64,000 bases of DNA from Cohnella sp. SGD-V74 (GTDB taxonomy: Bacteria > Bacillota > Bacilli > Paenibacillales > Paenibacillaceae): NCBI RefSeq assembly GCF_003001675.1, contig NZ_PVYW01000007.1:62001-126000 (forward strand), in the 5' to 3' direction. The stretch's first letter is position 1; the number at the start of each line of letters is the position of its first letter. The notes below the pieces were generated by a model. It ran no database searches. It was not told where the DNA came from and saw only the letters and a list, made by a program, of their open reading frames with translations. The translations under genes were made by a program, and so were the position numbers. Below are positions 43,858 through 51,888 of this stretch, piece after piece.

Positions 43858-45615
43858 ATGGGCAAGACCGCGAAAACCAAATCGATCGGGCATTACTACG
43901 AGATGCTGAGCCGTTACTTGCTTCCGCAGCGAAGCGCGTTAATCGGTCTCACGGCGCTGCTGTTCGGCTCGATCGGTTTGCAGTTGATCAATCCGCAAAT
44001 CATCCGCTATTTTATCGATACCGCCCAATCCGACCGTTCGTTGGAACCGCTTTATTACGCAGCGCTTCTGTTCATCGGCTTCTCGCTCATTCAGCAGGTC
44101 GTCTCCGTCATCGCGACTTATGTGAGCGAGAACTTGGCTTGGCGCACGACGAACCGGCTGCGGGGCGACCTGGCCGAGCACGGTCTGAAGCTCGATATGT
44201 CGTTCCACAAGTCGAACACGACGGGCTCGATCATCGAACGGGTGGACGGCGACGTGAACGCGCTCGCCAACTTTTTCTCCAGCTTCATCATCCACTTGGG
44301 CGGCAATCTGCTGCTGATGGCGGGCATAGTGGTCCTCCTCTTCCGAGAAAACGTCCTGATCGGAGCGGGCATGCTGCTGTTCGTGATCGGCGCCGTGTTC
44401 GTTATTCAGTGGATTCGCAAATACGCGCTTCCGGTATGGACGAAGTGGCGGCAGGTCAACGCCGAGTTTTACGGCTTTATCGGCGAGCATCTGGAGGGGA
44501 CGGAGGACACTCGCGCCAACGGAGCGACGGGCTTCGTCATGAATCGCTTCTACGGCCTGCTGCGCCGGATGCTGCCGATCCGCACGAAGGCGTTCCTCGG
44601 GTTCGCGTCGATGTGGGTAACGACGATCATCGTGTTCGCCCTGGGCAATGCGATGGCGTTCGCGATCAGCGCGTACCTGTGGAAGCAGGGCAGCATTACG
44701 ATCGGGACGGTGTATTTGATTTTCTACTATACGGAACTGCTCGCCAAGCCGATCGAGAAAATTCGCACCCAGATCGAAGACCTGCAGAAGGCTGACGCCA
44801 GCCTCGTGCGTATCCGGGAGCTGTTGGGAATGCGTCCGAAAATTCAGGATGGTCCGGGAGCAGAGCTGCCCTCGGGACCGTTGGCCGTTGAATTCGATGA
44901 CGTCACGTTCGGATACGACGACGAGCCGACGCTGGACGGCATCCGGCTGCGGCTCGTTCCCGGCGAAGTGCTCGGGCTGCTCGGCCGGACCGGCAGCGGC
45001 AAGACGACGCTCGCGCGCCTGCTGCTTCGCTTCTACGACCCGCGGGAGGGAAGCGTGCGGCTTGGAGGCGTCGATATCCGCGAGTGCAAGCTCGGCGAGC
45101 TGCGGACGAAGGTCGCGCTCGTCACGCAGAATATCGAGATCATCCAGGGCAGCGTGCGCGACAATCTGACGTTCTACGACGAGAGCGTGCCGGACGAGCG
45201 AATGATCGGCGTGCTCCGCGAGCTTGGATTGGGCGACTGGTACGATTCGCTGCCGCAGGGGCTGGATACGCCGCTGGCTTCGGGCGGGGGCAGCCTGTCT
45301 GCGGGAGAAGGACAGCTGCTGGCTTTCGCTCGGGTGTTCCTGACCGACCCGGGATTGGTCATTCTGGACGAAGCTTCGTCGCGCCTCGACCCGTTGACGG
45401 AGCACCGGCTGGAGAGAGCCGTCGACAAGCTGCTGAAGGATCGGAGCTGCATCATGATCGCGCATCGGTTGGCGACCGTCGAACGCGCCGACAAAATCGT
45501 CATTCTGGAAAGGGGGCGCATCGTCGAGAACGGACCGAGGAAGGCGCTCGCCGCCGATCCGGACTCGCGCTTCAGCCGCATGCTGGCCGCCGGACTCGAG
45601 GAGGTGTTGGCATGA
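43858..45615 (+). CDS. Heterodimeric ABC exporter subunit 1
   Basis: ATG 43858 follows GAGGAGG. The 585-residue half-transporter has an ABC type 1 membrane domain (~20-310, six helices) and an ATPase domain with Walker A GRTGSGKT (375-382), Walker B VILDE with catalytic Glu, and an H-switch (IAHRLATVE). The signature is LSAGEGQ (480-486) instead of LSGGQ. This degenerate signature complements the altered Walker B of the next protein, as in heterodimeric exporters. Likely exports a drug, lipid, peptide or siderophore. Confidence 0.93.
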   Translation: MGKTAKTKSIGHYYEMLSRYLLPQRSALIGLTALLFGSIGLQLINPQIIRYFIDTAQSDRSLEPLYYAALLFIGFSLIQQVVSVIATYVSENLAWRTTNRLRGDLAEHGLKLDMSFHKSNTTGSIIERVDGDVNALANFFSSFIIHLGGNLLLMAGIVVLLFRENVLIGAGMLLFVIGAVFVIQWIRKYALPVWTKWRQVNAEFYGFIGEHLEGTEDTRANGATGFVMNRFYGLLRRMLPIRTKAFLGFASMWVTTIIVFALGNAMAFAISAYLWKQGSITIGTVYLIFYYTELLAKPIEKIRTQIEDLQKADASLVRIRELLGMRPKIQDGPGAELPSGPLAVEFDDVTFGYDDEPTLDGIRLRLVPGEVLGLLGRTGSGKTTLARLLLRFYDPREGSVRLGGVDIRECKLGELRTKVALVTQNIEIIQGSVRDNLTFYDESVPDERMIGVLRELGLGDWYDSLPQGLDTPLASGGGSLSAGEGQLLAFARVFLTDPGLVILDEASSRLDPLTEHRLERAVDKLLKDRSCIMIAHRLATVERADKIVILERGRIVENGPRKALAADPDSRFSRMLAAGLEEVLA

Positions 45616-47456
45616 GTACGTTCTCGTATATGTGGCGCTTGATCCGTTACCGCCCGGGATGGTATGTATTCAACGCGCTCGTGTGGACGGCGATTTACTT
45701 GATGCCGATCGTGCCGGGCCTTATTACCAAGGAATTTTTCGATTCGTTGACCGGCCATGCGGCAACCGGGCTCGGCACGTGGGCGCTGGTCGCGCTGCTG
45801 GTCGGGTTCGCTTTGGCCAGGAGCGCGACCGTCTATCTGGGGTTCATTACGGACGTGAATTTTCGTTTCCGGATGGGAATGCTCCTGCGCCGCAACGTGC
45901 TCGAGCACATTTTGAAGCGTCCTGGAGCGAGGGCGATTCCGGGTTCGCCGGGAGAGGCGATCAGCCATTTCCGCGACGACGTCGATCAATCGGAGGAGGC
46001 GGTCAGTTGGTCGGTAGACGTCTTCGGCATGACCTGCTTCGCCGTCGTTTCGTGCTTTATTCTCCTGAGGATCGATGCGGAAATGACGACGCTCGTGTTT
46101 CTGCCGCTCGTCATCGTGATCGTCGCCGCCCAGCTGGCCACGACGAGGCTGCAGAAGTATCGCGCGGCTAGCCGGGAATCGACGGCAAAGGTGACGGAAG
46201 CGATCAGCGAGATGTTCGGCAGCGTGCAGGCCATCCAGGTGGCCGGCGCCGAGCGGCGCGTGACGGAACGGTTCCGGAAGCTGAACGACGACCGCCGCAA
46301 GTCGATGCTGAAAGACAAGCTGATGACGGAAGCGCTCGACTCGGTTTTCTCCAATACGGTGAACCTGGGGACGGGACTCATTCTGCTGCTGGCCGGACAC
46401 AAGATGCGCGGAGGCGAGTTCACGGTCGGCGACTTCTCTCTGTTCGTGTACTATTTGACGTTCGTGACCCAATTCATCTCCAACTTCGGCAAGTTTCTGA
46501 CCTATTTCAAGCAGATGGCGGTCGCCAAGGAGCGGTTGACCGATCTGCTTCAGGGCGCGCCGGCGCAAGTGCTGACGGAGGCTAACACGCTTGGCGAGAA
46601 GGGGCGTGAGCCAGGCGCCGCGAGACTGCGGGCGAATGCTTCGGACAGGACGGAGCAAGCATCCGCGGTTGCGGGACACCGGATGAACAAGGGGCCGGCG
46701 GTTATCGGAATGGCAGCGGAAGAACGGTTGGAGCAACTTGACGTCAGCGGATTGACCTATCGGTATCCGGAGACGGGAAGGGGCGTGGAGGACATTCGCC
46801 TGCATCTGCGGCGGGGCTCGTTCACCGTCGTTACGGGACCGGTCGGCTCGGGTAAAACGACGCTCGTCCGCACGCTGCTCGGCCTGCTTCCGCAAGACAG
46901 CGGGACGGTTCTCTGGAACGGGCGCGAGGTGGATGACGCCGGCAATTTCTTCGTGCCGCCTCGCAGCGCCTATTCCGCGCAGGTGCCGAGACTGTACAGC
47001 GATACGCTGCGTGAAAATATTCTGCTCGGTCTGGAGGACCGCGGCGGTCAACTGGAGCGCGCGCTGCATACGGCCGTGCTGGAGGAGGATTTGCGGCATT
47101 TCCGCGACGGACTGGACACGGTTATCGGTCCGCGCGGCGTGAAGCTGTCCGGGGGCCAAGCCCAGCGGACGGCTGCGGCAAGAATGCTCGTGCGGGATGC
47201 CGAGCTGTACGTGTTCGACGATCTGTCGAGCGCGCTTGACGTCGAGACCGAGCAGAAGCTATGGGAGCGGCTGTTCGCTGACCGGGGCGACGCGACCTGC
47301 CTTGTCGTCTCGCACCGCAAGGCCGCGCTTGCCCGAGCCGATCATATCCTCGTTCTGAAGGACGGCAGGATCGAAGCGGAAGGCACGGCGGAGCAGCTTC
47401 TGGAGCGAAACGAGTCGTTCCGCAGACTATGGAGCGGGGACGAGAGCGGCTCCTAG
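45612..47456 (+). CDS. Heterodimeric ABC exporter subunit 2 (degenerate ATPase site)
   Basis: The start is ATG 45612, overlapping the previous stop by four bases. The 614-residue half-transporter has six helices (~20-310). It carries an unusually long linker (~310-375, rich in Ala/Arg/Glu) before the ATPase domain: Walker A GPVGSGKT (409-416), signature LSGGQ (512-516), Walker B YVFDD, in which Asp537 replaces the catalytic Glu, and the H-switch VVSHRKA. It should form a heterodimer with subunit 1, with one full and one degenerate ATP site. It is convergent, 8 bases away, with the iron regulator gene. Confidence 0.92.
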   Translation: MSTFSYMWRLIRYRPGWYVFNALVWTAIYLMPIVPGLITKEFFDSLTGHAATGLGTWALVALLVGFALARSATVYLGFITDVNFRFRMGMLLRRNVLEHILKRPGARAIPGSPGEAISHFRDDVDQSEEAVSWSVDVFGMTCFAVVSCFILLRIDAEMTTLVFLPLVIVIVAAQLATTRLQKYRAASRESTAKVTEAISEMFGSVQAIQVAGAERRVTERFRKLNDDRRKSMLKDKLMTEALDSVFSNTVNLGTGLILLLAGHKMRGGEFTVGDFSLFVYYLTFVTQFISNFGKFLTYFKQMAVAKERLTDLLQGAPAQVLTEANTLGEKGREPGAARLRANASDRTEQASAVAGHRMNKGPAVIGMAAEERLEQLDVSGLTYRYPETGRGVEDIRLHLRRGSFTVVTGPVGSGKTTLVRTLLGLLPQDSGTVLWNGREVDDAGNFFVPPRSAYSAQVPRLYSDTLRENILLGLEDRGGQLERALHTAVLEEDLRHFRDGLDTVIGPRGVKLSGGQAQRTAAARMLVRDAELYVFDDLSSALDVETEQKLWERLFADRGDATCLVVSHRKAALARADHILVLKDGRIEAEGTAEQLLERNESFRRLWSGDESGS

Positions 47457-47464
47457 GGCGGCTC

Positions 47465-49105
47465 CTAGAGCCGGATGCCGGCAGGCATCAGAAGGGAGGG
47501 CGTTTCCTCCAGTTGCTCCATCTGCCACAGCAAAGTCGAAGCGTCGTACGATGCCCAGCGGGGACCGAAAGTGGACACGGCGCCCTCCCGTACCGCCGTT
47601 AATTGCCGCCAATTTTCCCGGTGGCTGAGAAGGGCGAATTCCGCCTCGAACTCGTCCCGCGACTTGTAGATGAAGCAGATGTGCCCGGTCTCGCGAAGCT
47701 CTTCCAACTGCTCGAAGCGCAGAAGCATGAGCCGCGTATGCGGATTGGACGAAAGCATGTTGGACATTAGCGCGGGCGGCCGGAAACCGAGCGTTTCGTA
47801 AAAGACGGGGAAAAACCGCGGCGCGAACAGCCAGATTCTTCCCTCCTGCAGCCCAAGCACGGCCGCGCTTTTGCGCTTCTCGACAAGGGGGTTGTAAAGC
47901 TCCTGTACCACGGTTTTCTTGAGCGCATAAGCATTCAGCCACTTCTCGGCCGCCTGCCGCTCGCCGAGCGCCTCGGCAAGCAGACGCACGCGCTCCAGCG
48001 GGTCGCAGTCCCATTTCAACACAACTGTCGGCGCGCAGGAGGACAGCTCGGCGATCGCTTCCGCCGGCATATAATCGGCGGCAATGATCACATCCGGGCG
48101 CAGCTCGCCGAGCTGCTGCAAGTCCGCCTCTTTATCCCCGATACAGCGAATCGTCCCGATCCGGGGATCATTCTCCATCAGCATCAGCGCTTCGCGCAGC
48201 GAGGCGACGGGATGCAGGCCGAGCGCCAGCAGCTCGCCCACGAATTGCAGGGCGACGATGCTGCGCTGCGCCCCCTGCTTCTTCGCGTATTTGCGCGGCG
48301 ACGTGCCGGACAGCTCCTTAAAGCGCCGGATAAAATAGTACTCGTCCGGGTAGCCGGACCGATGCGCAATCGACTCCAGCGGATCGCGGGTGAGCAGCAG
48401 CTGCTCCTTGGCCCGGTTGACGCGATACTCGTTCAGATAGTGGTTCGGGCTCACTCCGGTCAGGCGGCGGAACAGTCGGCTATATTGGCGTACGCCAAGA
48501 TGGGCGAGCTCCGCCAGCTCCCCGACGCCGATCTCCTTGTCGTAGTGCTGGTGGATATAGGCGATCGTCCGTTCCACCGACTGCAGCGAATGGTCCAGCT
48601 TCTCCGCATCGGTACTTCCCTTCAGCATCAGGGACAGGAAGCGGATGAAACGAATATGCGTGTTATACCGGTCCATTCCCGTAAACGGGACATCGCCTTC
48701 GCACATGGCCTCAAGCAGAGAGAGCAGCGTCTCCGGCTCCGCGGGACAGAGAGAAGCGGCTCGCGGCATTCGTTCCATAGCGGCTAAGCCGCCGTCCGGA
48801 GCGGACGGACGAAAGCTCACCCGATACAGCTGCAATTCCCCGAAATCCGGTCGAATCGACGTTCGGCATCCGGGAGCGACCAGCAGGCAGGTGTTCCGGT
48901 TCAGCGTTAACCGCTGACGGTCGGTCGTTGCCGTGCCTTGTCCGCTGCATACGGCAAACAAGGCGCAGCTGTCCGTGCTGCCGTATGTCCACGGATCGGC
49001 TTCCGCGGAAATATGGACCAGACTCACATCCAGCAGCATCAAGCCGCGCTCGGCCGGCTCTCTTCGTGTTGCTTGGATGGCGGCAGCGGCCTTCGATTTA
49101 TTCAT
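47465..49105 (-). CDS. AraC regulator fused to an Fe-siderophore-binding domain (Btr-like)
   Basis: ATG 49105 follows GAGAGGGAT. The 546-residue protein has an N-terminal cupin-like region (~20-150), an AraC HTH (~180-280: VGELAELAHLGVRQYSRLFR, LESIAHRSGYPDEYYFIRRF) and a C-terminal periplasmic-binding-like domain (~290-546: GDKEADLQQLGELRPDVIIA ADY). This order is that of B. subtilis Btr, which binds Fe-bacillibactin in the cytoplasm and activates its uptake. Here it is divergent from a siderophore-binding lipoprotein gene, with a Fur box at each promoter. It probably activates that gene when Fe-chelate is present. Confidence 0.92.
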   Translation of the reverse strand: MNKSKAAAAIQATRREPAERGLMLLDVSLVHISAEADPWTYGSTDSCALFAVCSGQGTATTDRQRLTLNRNTCLLVAPGCRTSIRPDFGELQLYRVSFRPSAPDGGLAAMERMPRAASLCPAEPETLLSLLEAMCEGDVPFTGMDRYNTHIRFIRFLSLMLKGSTDAEKLDHSLQSVERTIAYIHQHYDKEIGVGELAELAHLGVRQYSRLFRRLTGVSPNHYLNEYRVNRAKEQLLLTRDPLESIAHRSGYPDEYYFIRRFKELSGTSPRKYAKKQGAQRSIVALQFVGELLALGLHPVASLREALMLMENDPRIGTIRCIGDKEADLQQLGELRPDVIIAADYMPAEAIAELSSCAPTVVLKWDCDPLERVRLLAEALGERQAAEKWLNAYALKKTVVQELYNPLVEKRKSAAVLGLQEGRIWLFAPRFFPVFYETLGFRPPALMSNMLSSNPHTRLMLLRFEQLEELRETGHICFIYKSRDEFEAEFALLSHRENWRQLTAVREGAVSTFGPRWASYDASTLLWQMEQLEETPSLLMPAGIRL

Positions 49106-49144
49106 GGCAATCCCTCTCGATCGTTCTCGGGGAATAGAGTTAAT

Positions 49145-49159
49145 TGATAATAATTCTCA
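49145..49159 (-). promoter_or_regulatory. Fur box upstream of the Btr-like regulator
   Basis: TGATAATAATTCTCA matches the 7-1-7 Fur motif TGATAATnATTATCA at all but one arm position. It lies about 40 bases upstream of the regulator start. Confidence 0.8.
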
Positions 49160-49353
49160 TTCACATGGTAGCACAGCCTTCCGATGTTCATCAACCGCCA
49201 GTCGCTGCATCGCTGCATGAATGGCACGCCAGCCGCAGCGCCATCGCGAAGAAAGACGGGGCCGCTCGCAGAACCCGCGCAATCACCGCCGAATCGAACA
49301 TGTCGCAAAAGTCCATTTTTTTCTCGCCGTCCGGCGTCTATGCTGTTAATGAT

Positions 49354-49368
49354 TGAGAATAATTATCA
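49354..49368 (+). promoter_or_regulatory. Fur box upstream of the Fe-chelate binding protein
   Basis: TGAGAATAATTATCA matches the 7-1-7 Fur motif with one difference. It ends 26 bases before the ATG, so Fur-Fe would block transcription of the binding protein and the monooxygenase. Confidence 0.85.
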
Positions 49369-49394
49369 TTTATACAGCGGGAGGTCTATTTTTC

Positions 49395-50402
49395 ATGGTT
49401 CGTTCGTTACGGTTTTTCACTATAGCGTTGGTCGCGCTAATGCTGGCAGGGCTCGCGTCCGCTTGCGGAAGCAAGGAGGCGGCTCCGTCGGCATCCGCTC
49501 CTCCGGCTTCGGCCGCAGCATCCGGTACAGCTTCGCCTGAGGAGAGCGCGGCTCCGTCGGCGAGCGCGGACGCCTCTGAGACGCGCGTCTACAAGGACGT
49601 ATCGGGACGGGAGGTCACGATTCCGGTCAAGCCGCAGCGCGTGTTCGCCCTGTGGAACGTCGGAGATATGCTGGCATTGGGAGCGAAGCCGGTCGGCAGC
49701 ACGCAGGCGATGCTGCGTTTCTATAACGAGGAGGAGAAAAGCGGGATCGAAGAGCTTGGCGACGGTTCGAACATGGAAGCGATTCTGGCGCTGACTCCCG
49801 ATCTGATCTTCGCGTCCGCGCGTACGCCGGCCGAGCAGATCGAGGCCTATTCCAAAGTCGCGCCCGTGGTCGTGACGCCGTTCTTCGGCGATCCGTTCGA
49901 AAGCCTCGATATCGTCGCGGACGTGCTCGGCAAGCAAGCCGAGAAGGAGGCTTGGCTTGAACGCTACGAAGCGCGCGTCGCAGAAGCCAAGGAGAAGCTG
50001 CAGCCCGTCGTGAAGCCGGGTGAAACCGCGATCGTCTATCAGTACGCGCTCAAGAGCATTTACGTCTATCGGACATCCGTGTTCCGGACGCTGTACGAGA
50101 CGCTGGGCTTCGCTCCTCCGGAGCGTCTGAAAGAGCTGCAGCAGGACGCGACATTTTCATCCGAGCAGTTGACCGAAGAGGCGCTTCCGGATTTTTCAGG
50201 GGACCGGATCTTCATAGTCGTCAACGACGAGGACTCCAGGGACACGATGTCCTCCGTGGAGCAGGGCTCCGTGTGGAAGGGGCTTCCGGCGGTTCAAGCC
50301 AATCAGGTCTATCGGCTTCATCAGCGCATTTCGATGGCGGACGCCTATACGCTCTATTGGGCGCTGGACGAAATCCCGCGTCTCCTGCTCGGTCAGTCGT
50401 AG
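49395..50402 (+). CDS. Iron-siderophore ABC transporter substrate-binding lipoprotein
   Basis: The start is ATG 49395 behind GGGAGG; the frame from 49353 begins inside the Fur box. The 335-residue protein has lipobox ASAC (Cys24), a ~45-residue Ala/Ser/Pro linker and a class III helical-backbone binding fold (RVYKDVSGREVTIPVKPQRV, MEAILALTPDLIFASARTPA, WKGLPAVQANQVYRL). It would capture a ferric siderophore or chelate outside the cell. No permease or ATPase follows, so it must use a transporter encoded elsewhere. The monooxygenase gene begins 12 bases after its stop. Confidence 0.92.
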   Translation: MVRSLRFFTIALVALMLAGLASACGSKEAAPSASAPPASAAASGTASPEESAAPSASADASETRVYKDVSGREVTIPVKPQRVFALWNVGDMLALGAKPVGSTQAMLRFYNEEEKSGIEELGDGSNMEAILALTPDLIFASARTPAEQIEAYSKVAPVVVTPFFGDPFESLDIVADVLGKQAEKEAWLERYEARVAEAKEKLQPVVKPGETAIVYQYALKSIYVYRTSVFRTLYETLGFAPPERLKELQQDATFSSEQLTEEALPDFSGDRIFIVVNDEDSRDTMSSVEQGSVWKGLPAVQANQVYRLHQRISMADAYTLYWALDEIPRLLLGQS

Positions 50403-50414
50403 GAGGTGCGCCCG

Positions 50415-51728
50415 ATGTCCAAGGAATCCAAACAATTGAAGCTGTCGCTGCTGCTCGTCTCGCCCCCGCATCATAAAATCGGCTGGCGCTATCCGGGAGC
50501 GGACGCGGGGGAGTTGCTCGGCTTCGAGCATTATCGGCGCATCGCCCGCAAGGCCGAAGAGGGCAAGCTGGATATGCTGTTTCTGGCGGATAAATATATG
50601 GCTGAGGATGTGGAAGACCCGGACTTCTGGAAAACGGCGGGAGCCTGGCCGGAGCCGCTGACGCTGCTCAGCTCGCTGGTAGGCGAGACGAGCCGCATCG
50701 GTCTGTGCGCGACCGCTTCCACCACGTACGGCGAGCCGTTCCATATCGCGCGAATGATCGCGTCGCTGGATCATCTGAGCGGCGGCCGCGCTTCGTGGAA
50801 CGTCGTCACCTCCAACGGGAATCTGGAGGCGCGCAACTTCGGGCATGCCCGCATTCCCGCGCCGGAGCTCCGCCATGAGCAATCCGAGGAGTTCGTCGGG
50901 GTCGTCAAGGCGCTGTGGGACAGTTGGGACGACGATGCGGTCATCGCCGACCGGGACAGCGGCCACTATTTGCGCCCGGGCTCCGCGCGTCCGATCGATC
51001 ACGAAGGCAAGTGGTTTCAAGTCAAGGGACCGCTTAACGTCCTGCGTCCCGTGCAGGGTCATCCGGTCATCGTGCATGCCGGCGCTTCGGAAGCGCTGAA
51101 GGCGCGAGCCGCTCAGGATGCCGACGTCGTGTTCACAGCTCTGAAATCTTTGCCGATCGGGCAGGCGTTCTACCGGGATATCAAATCCCGCGCGGCCGCT
51201 TGCGGACGCTCCCCCGACGAATTACTCGTTCTGCCGGGGCTGAACCTGACGGTCGGACGGACCGAAGAGGAGGTGCTCGAGAAGCAGCGCTGCTGGACCC
51301 GCTATGCCGATCAGAAGGTGAAGATGGATCACGTCTCCGCTTATCTGGGCATCGACGTCGACTCCTATTCGCTGGACGATCCGCTGCCGGACGTCGATAC
51401 GGCCCCGGGAGTCACTCCCAAGTATAGAAAATGGCATGGAGAGGCCGCCGCGCGCGGCCTGCGCACGATCGGAGAGCTGTACCGACACATTGCGCAATCG
51501 TTCGGCCACCTGTCGTTATCCGGAACCCCGGCGCAAATCGCCGATCAGATGGAACGCTGGCTGAAGGAGGGAGGGGCGGACGGCTTCACGTTTATTCCCC
51601 GTCATTTTCCCGGGGAGCTGGACGATCTGGTCGACCTCGTCATTCCCGAGCTGCAAAGCCGCGGCCTGTTCCGCAAGGATTACGAGGGCCGCACGCTTCG
51701 GGAGCATCTCGGCCTGGCACGCCCCTAG
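50415..51728 (+). CDS. NtaA/SnaA/DszA family FMN-dependent monooxygenase
   Basis: The start is ATG 50415 with TAGGAGGTG upstream. The 437-residue protein is a luciferase-like flavin monooxygenase: LSLLLVSPPHHKIGWRYPGA, AEEGKLDMLFLADKY, GLCATASTTYGEPFHIARM, LSGGRASWNVVTS, AGASEALKARAAQDADVVF. Family members oxidise chelators (nitrilotriacetate, EDTA), pristinamycin or thiophenes with FMNH2 from a separate reductase, which is not encoded here. Being in a Fur-controlled operon with an iron-chelate receptor, it may break down the chelator to free iron. That role is inference. Confidence 0.9.
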   Translation: MSKESKQLKLSLLLVSPPHHKIGWRYPGADAGELLGFEHYRRIARKAEEGKLDMLFLADKYMAEDVEDPDFWKTAGAWPEPLTLLSSLVGETSRIGLCATASTTYGEPFHIARMIASLDHLSGGRASWNVVTSNGNLEARNFGHARIPAPELRHEQSEEFVGVVKALWDSWDDDAVIADRDSGHYLRPGSARPIDHEGKWFQVKGPLNVLRPVQGHPVIVHAGASEALKARAAQDADVVFTALKSLPIGQAFYRDIKSRAAACGRSPDELLVLPGLNLTVGRTEEEVLEKQRCWTRYADQKVKMDHVSAYLGIDVDSYSLDDPLPDVDTAPGVTPKYRKWHGEAAARGLRTIGELYRHIAQSFGHLSLSGTPAQIADQMERWLKEGGADGFTFIPRHFPGELDDLVDLVIPELQSRGLFRKDYEGRTLREHLGLARP

Positions 51729-51733
51729 GCTGC

Positions 51734-51772
51734 AAAAAAAGAACCCGGAAAACGATCCGGGTTCTTTTTTGC
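51734..51772 (+). terminator. Terminator of the iron operon
   Basis: AAAAAGAACCCGG pairs with CCGGGTTCTTTTT around AAAACGAT; the stem is perfect. Confidence 0.95.
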
Positions 51773-51783
51773 GCATAAAAAAA

Positions 51784-51812
51784 TTGCACGTCAAGATGCA
51801 CTGTGCTATGAT
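51784..51812 (+). promoter_or_regulatory. Sigma-A promoter of helD
   Basis: TTGCAC (51784-51789), 17-base spacer, TATGAT (51807-51812). It rules out the upstream in-frame start at 51769. Confidence 0.75.
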
Positions 51813-51888
51813 TAAAACGTATGTTTTGTATGAAGACATAAGTATAACATCTTATCTACACCTTAATCTTACCATGGAGATCGGCGGC

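Noticed and set aside
45084..45611. Extended N-terminus for ABC exporter subunit 2
   Set aside because: The upstream frame lies inside subunit 1 and is Arg-rich noise; the first methionine with a family-like start is at 45612.
51769..51888. Upstream in-frame start for HelD
   Set aside because: A good sigma-A promoter at 51784-51812 lies downstream of that codon, so it would not be in the mRNA.
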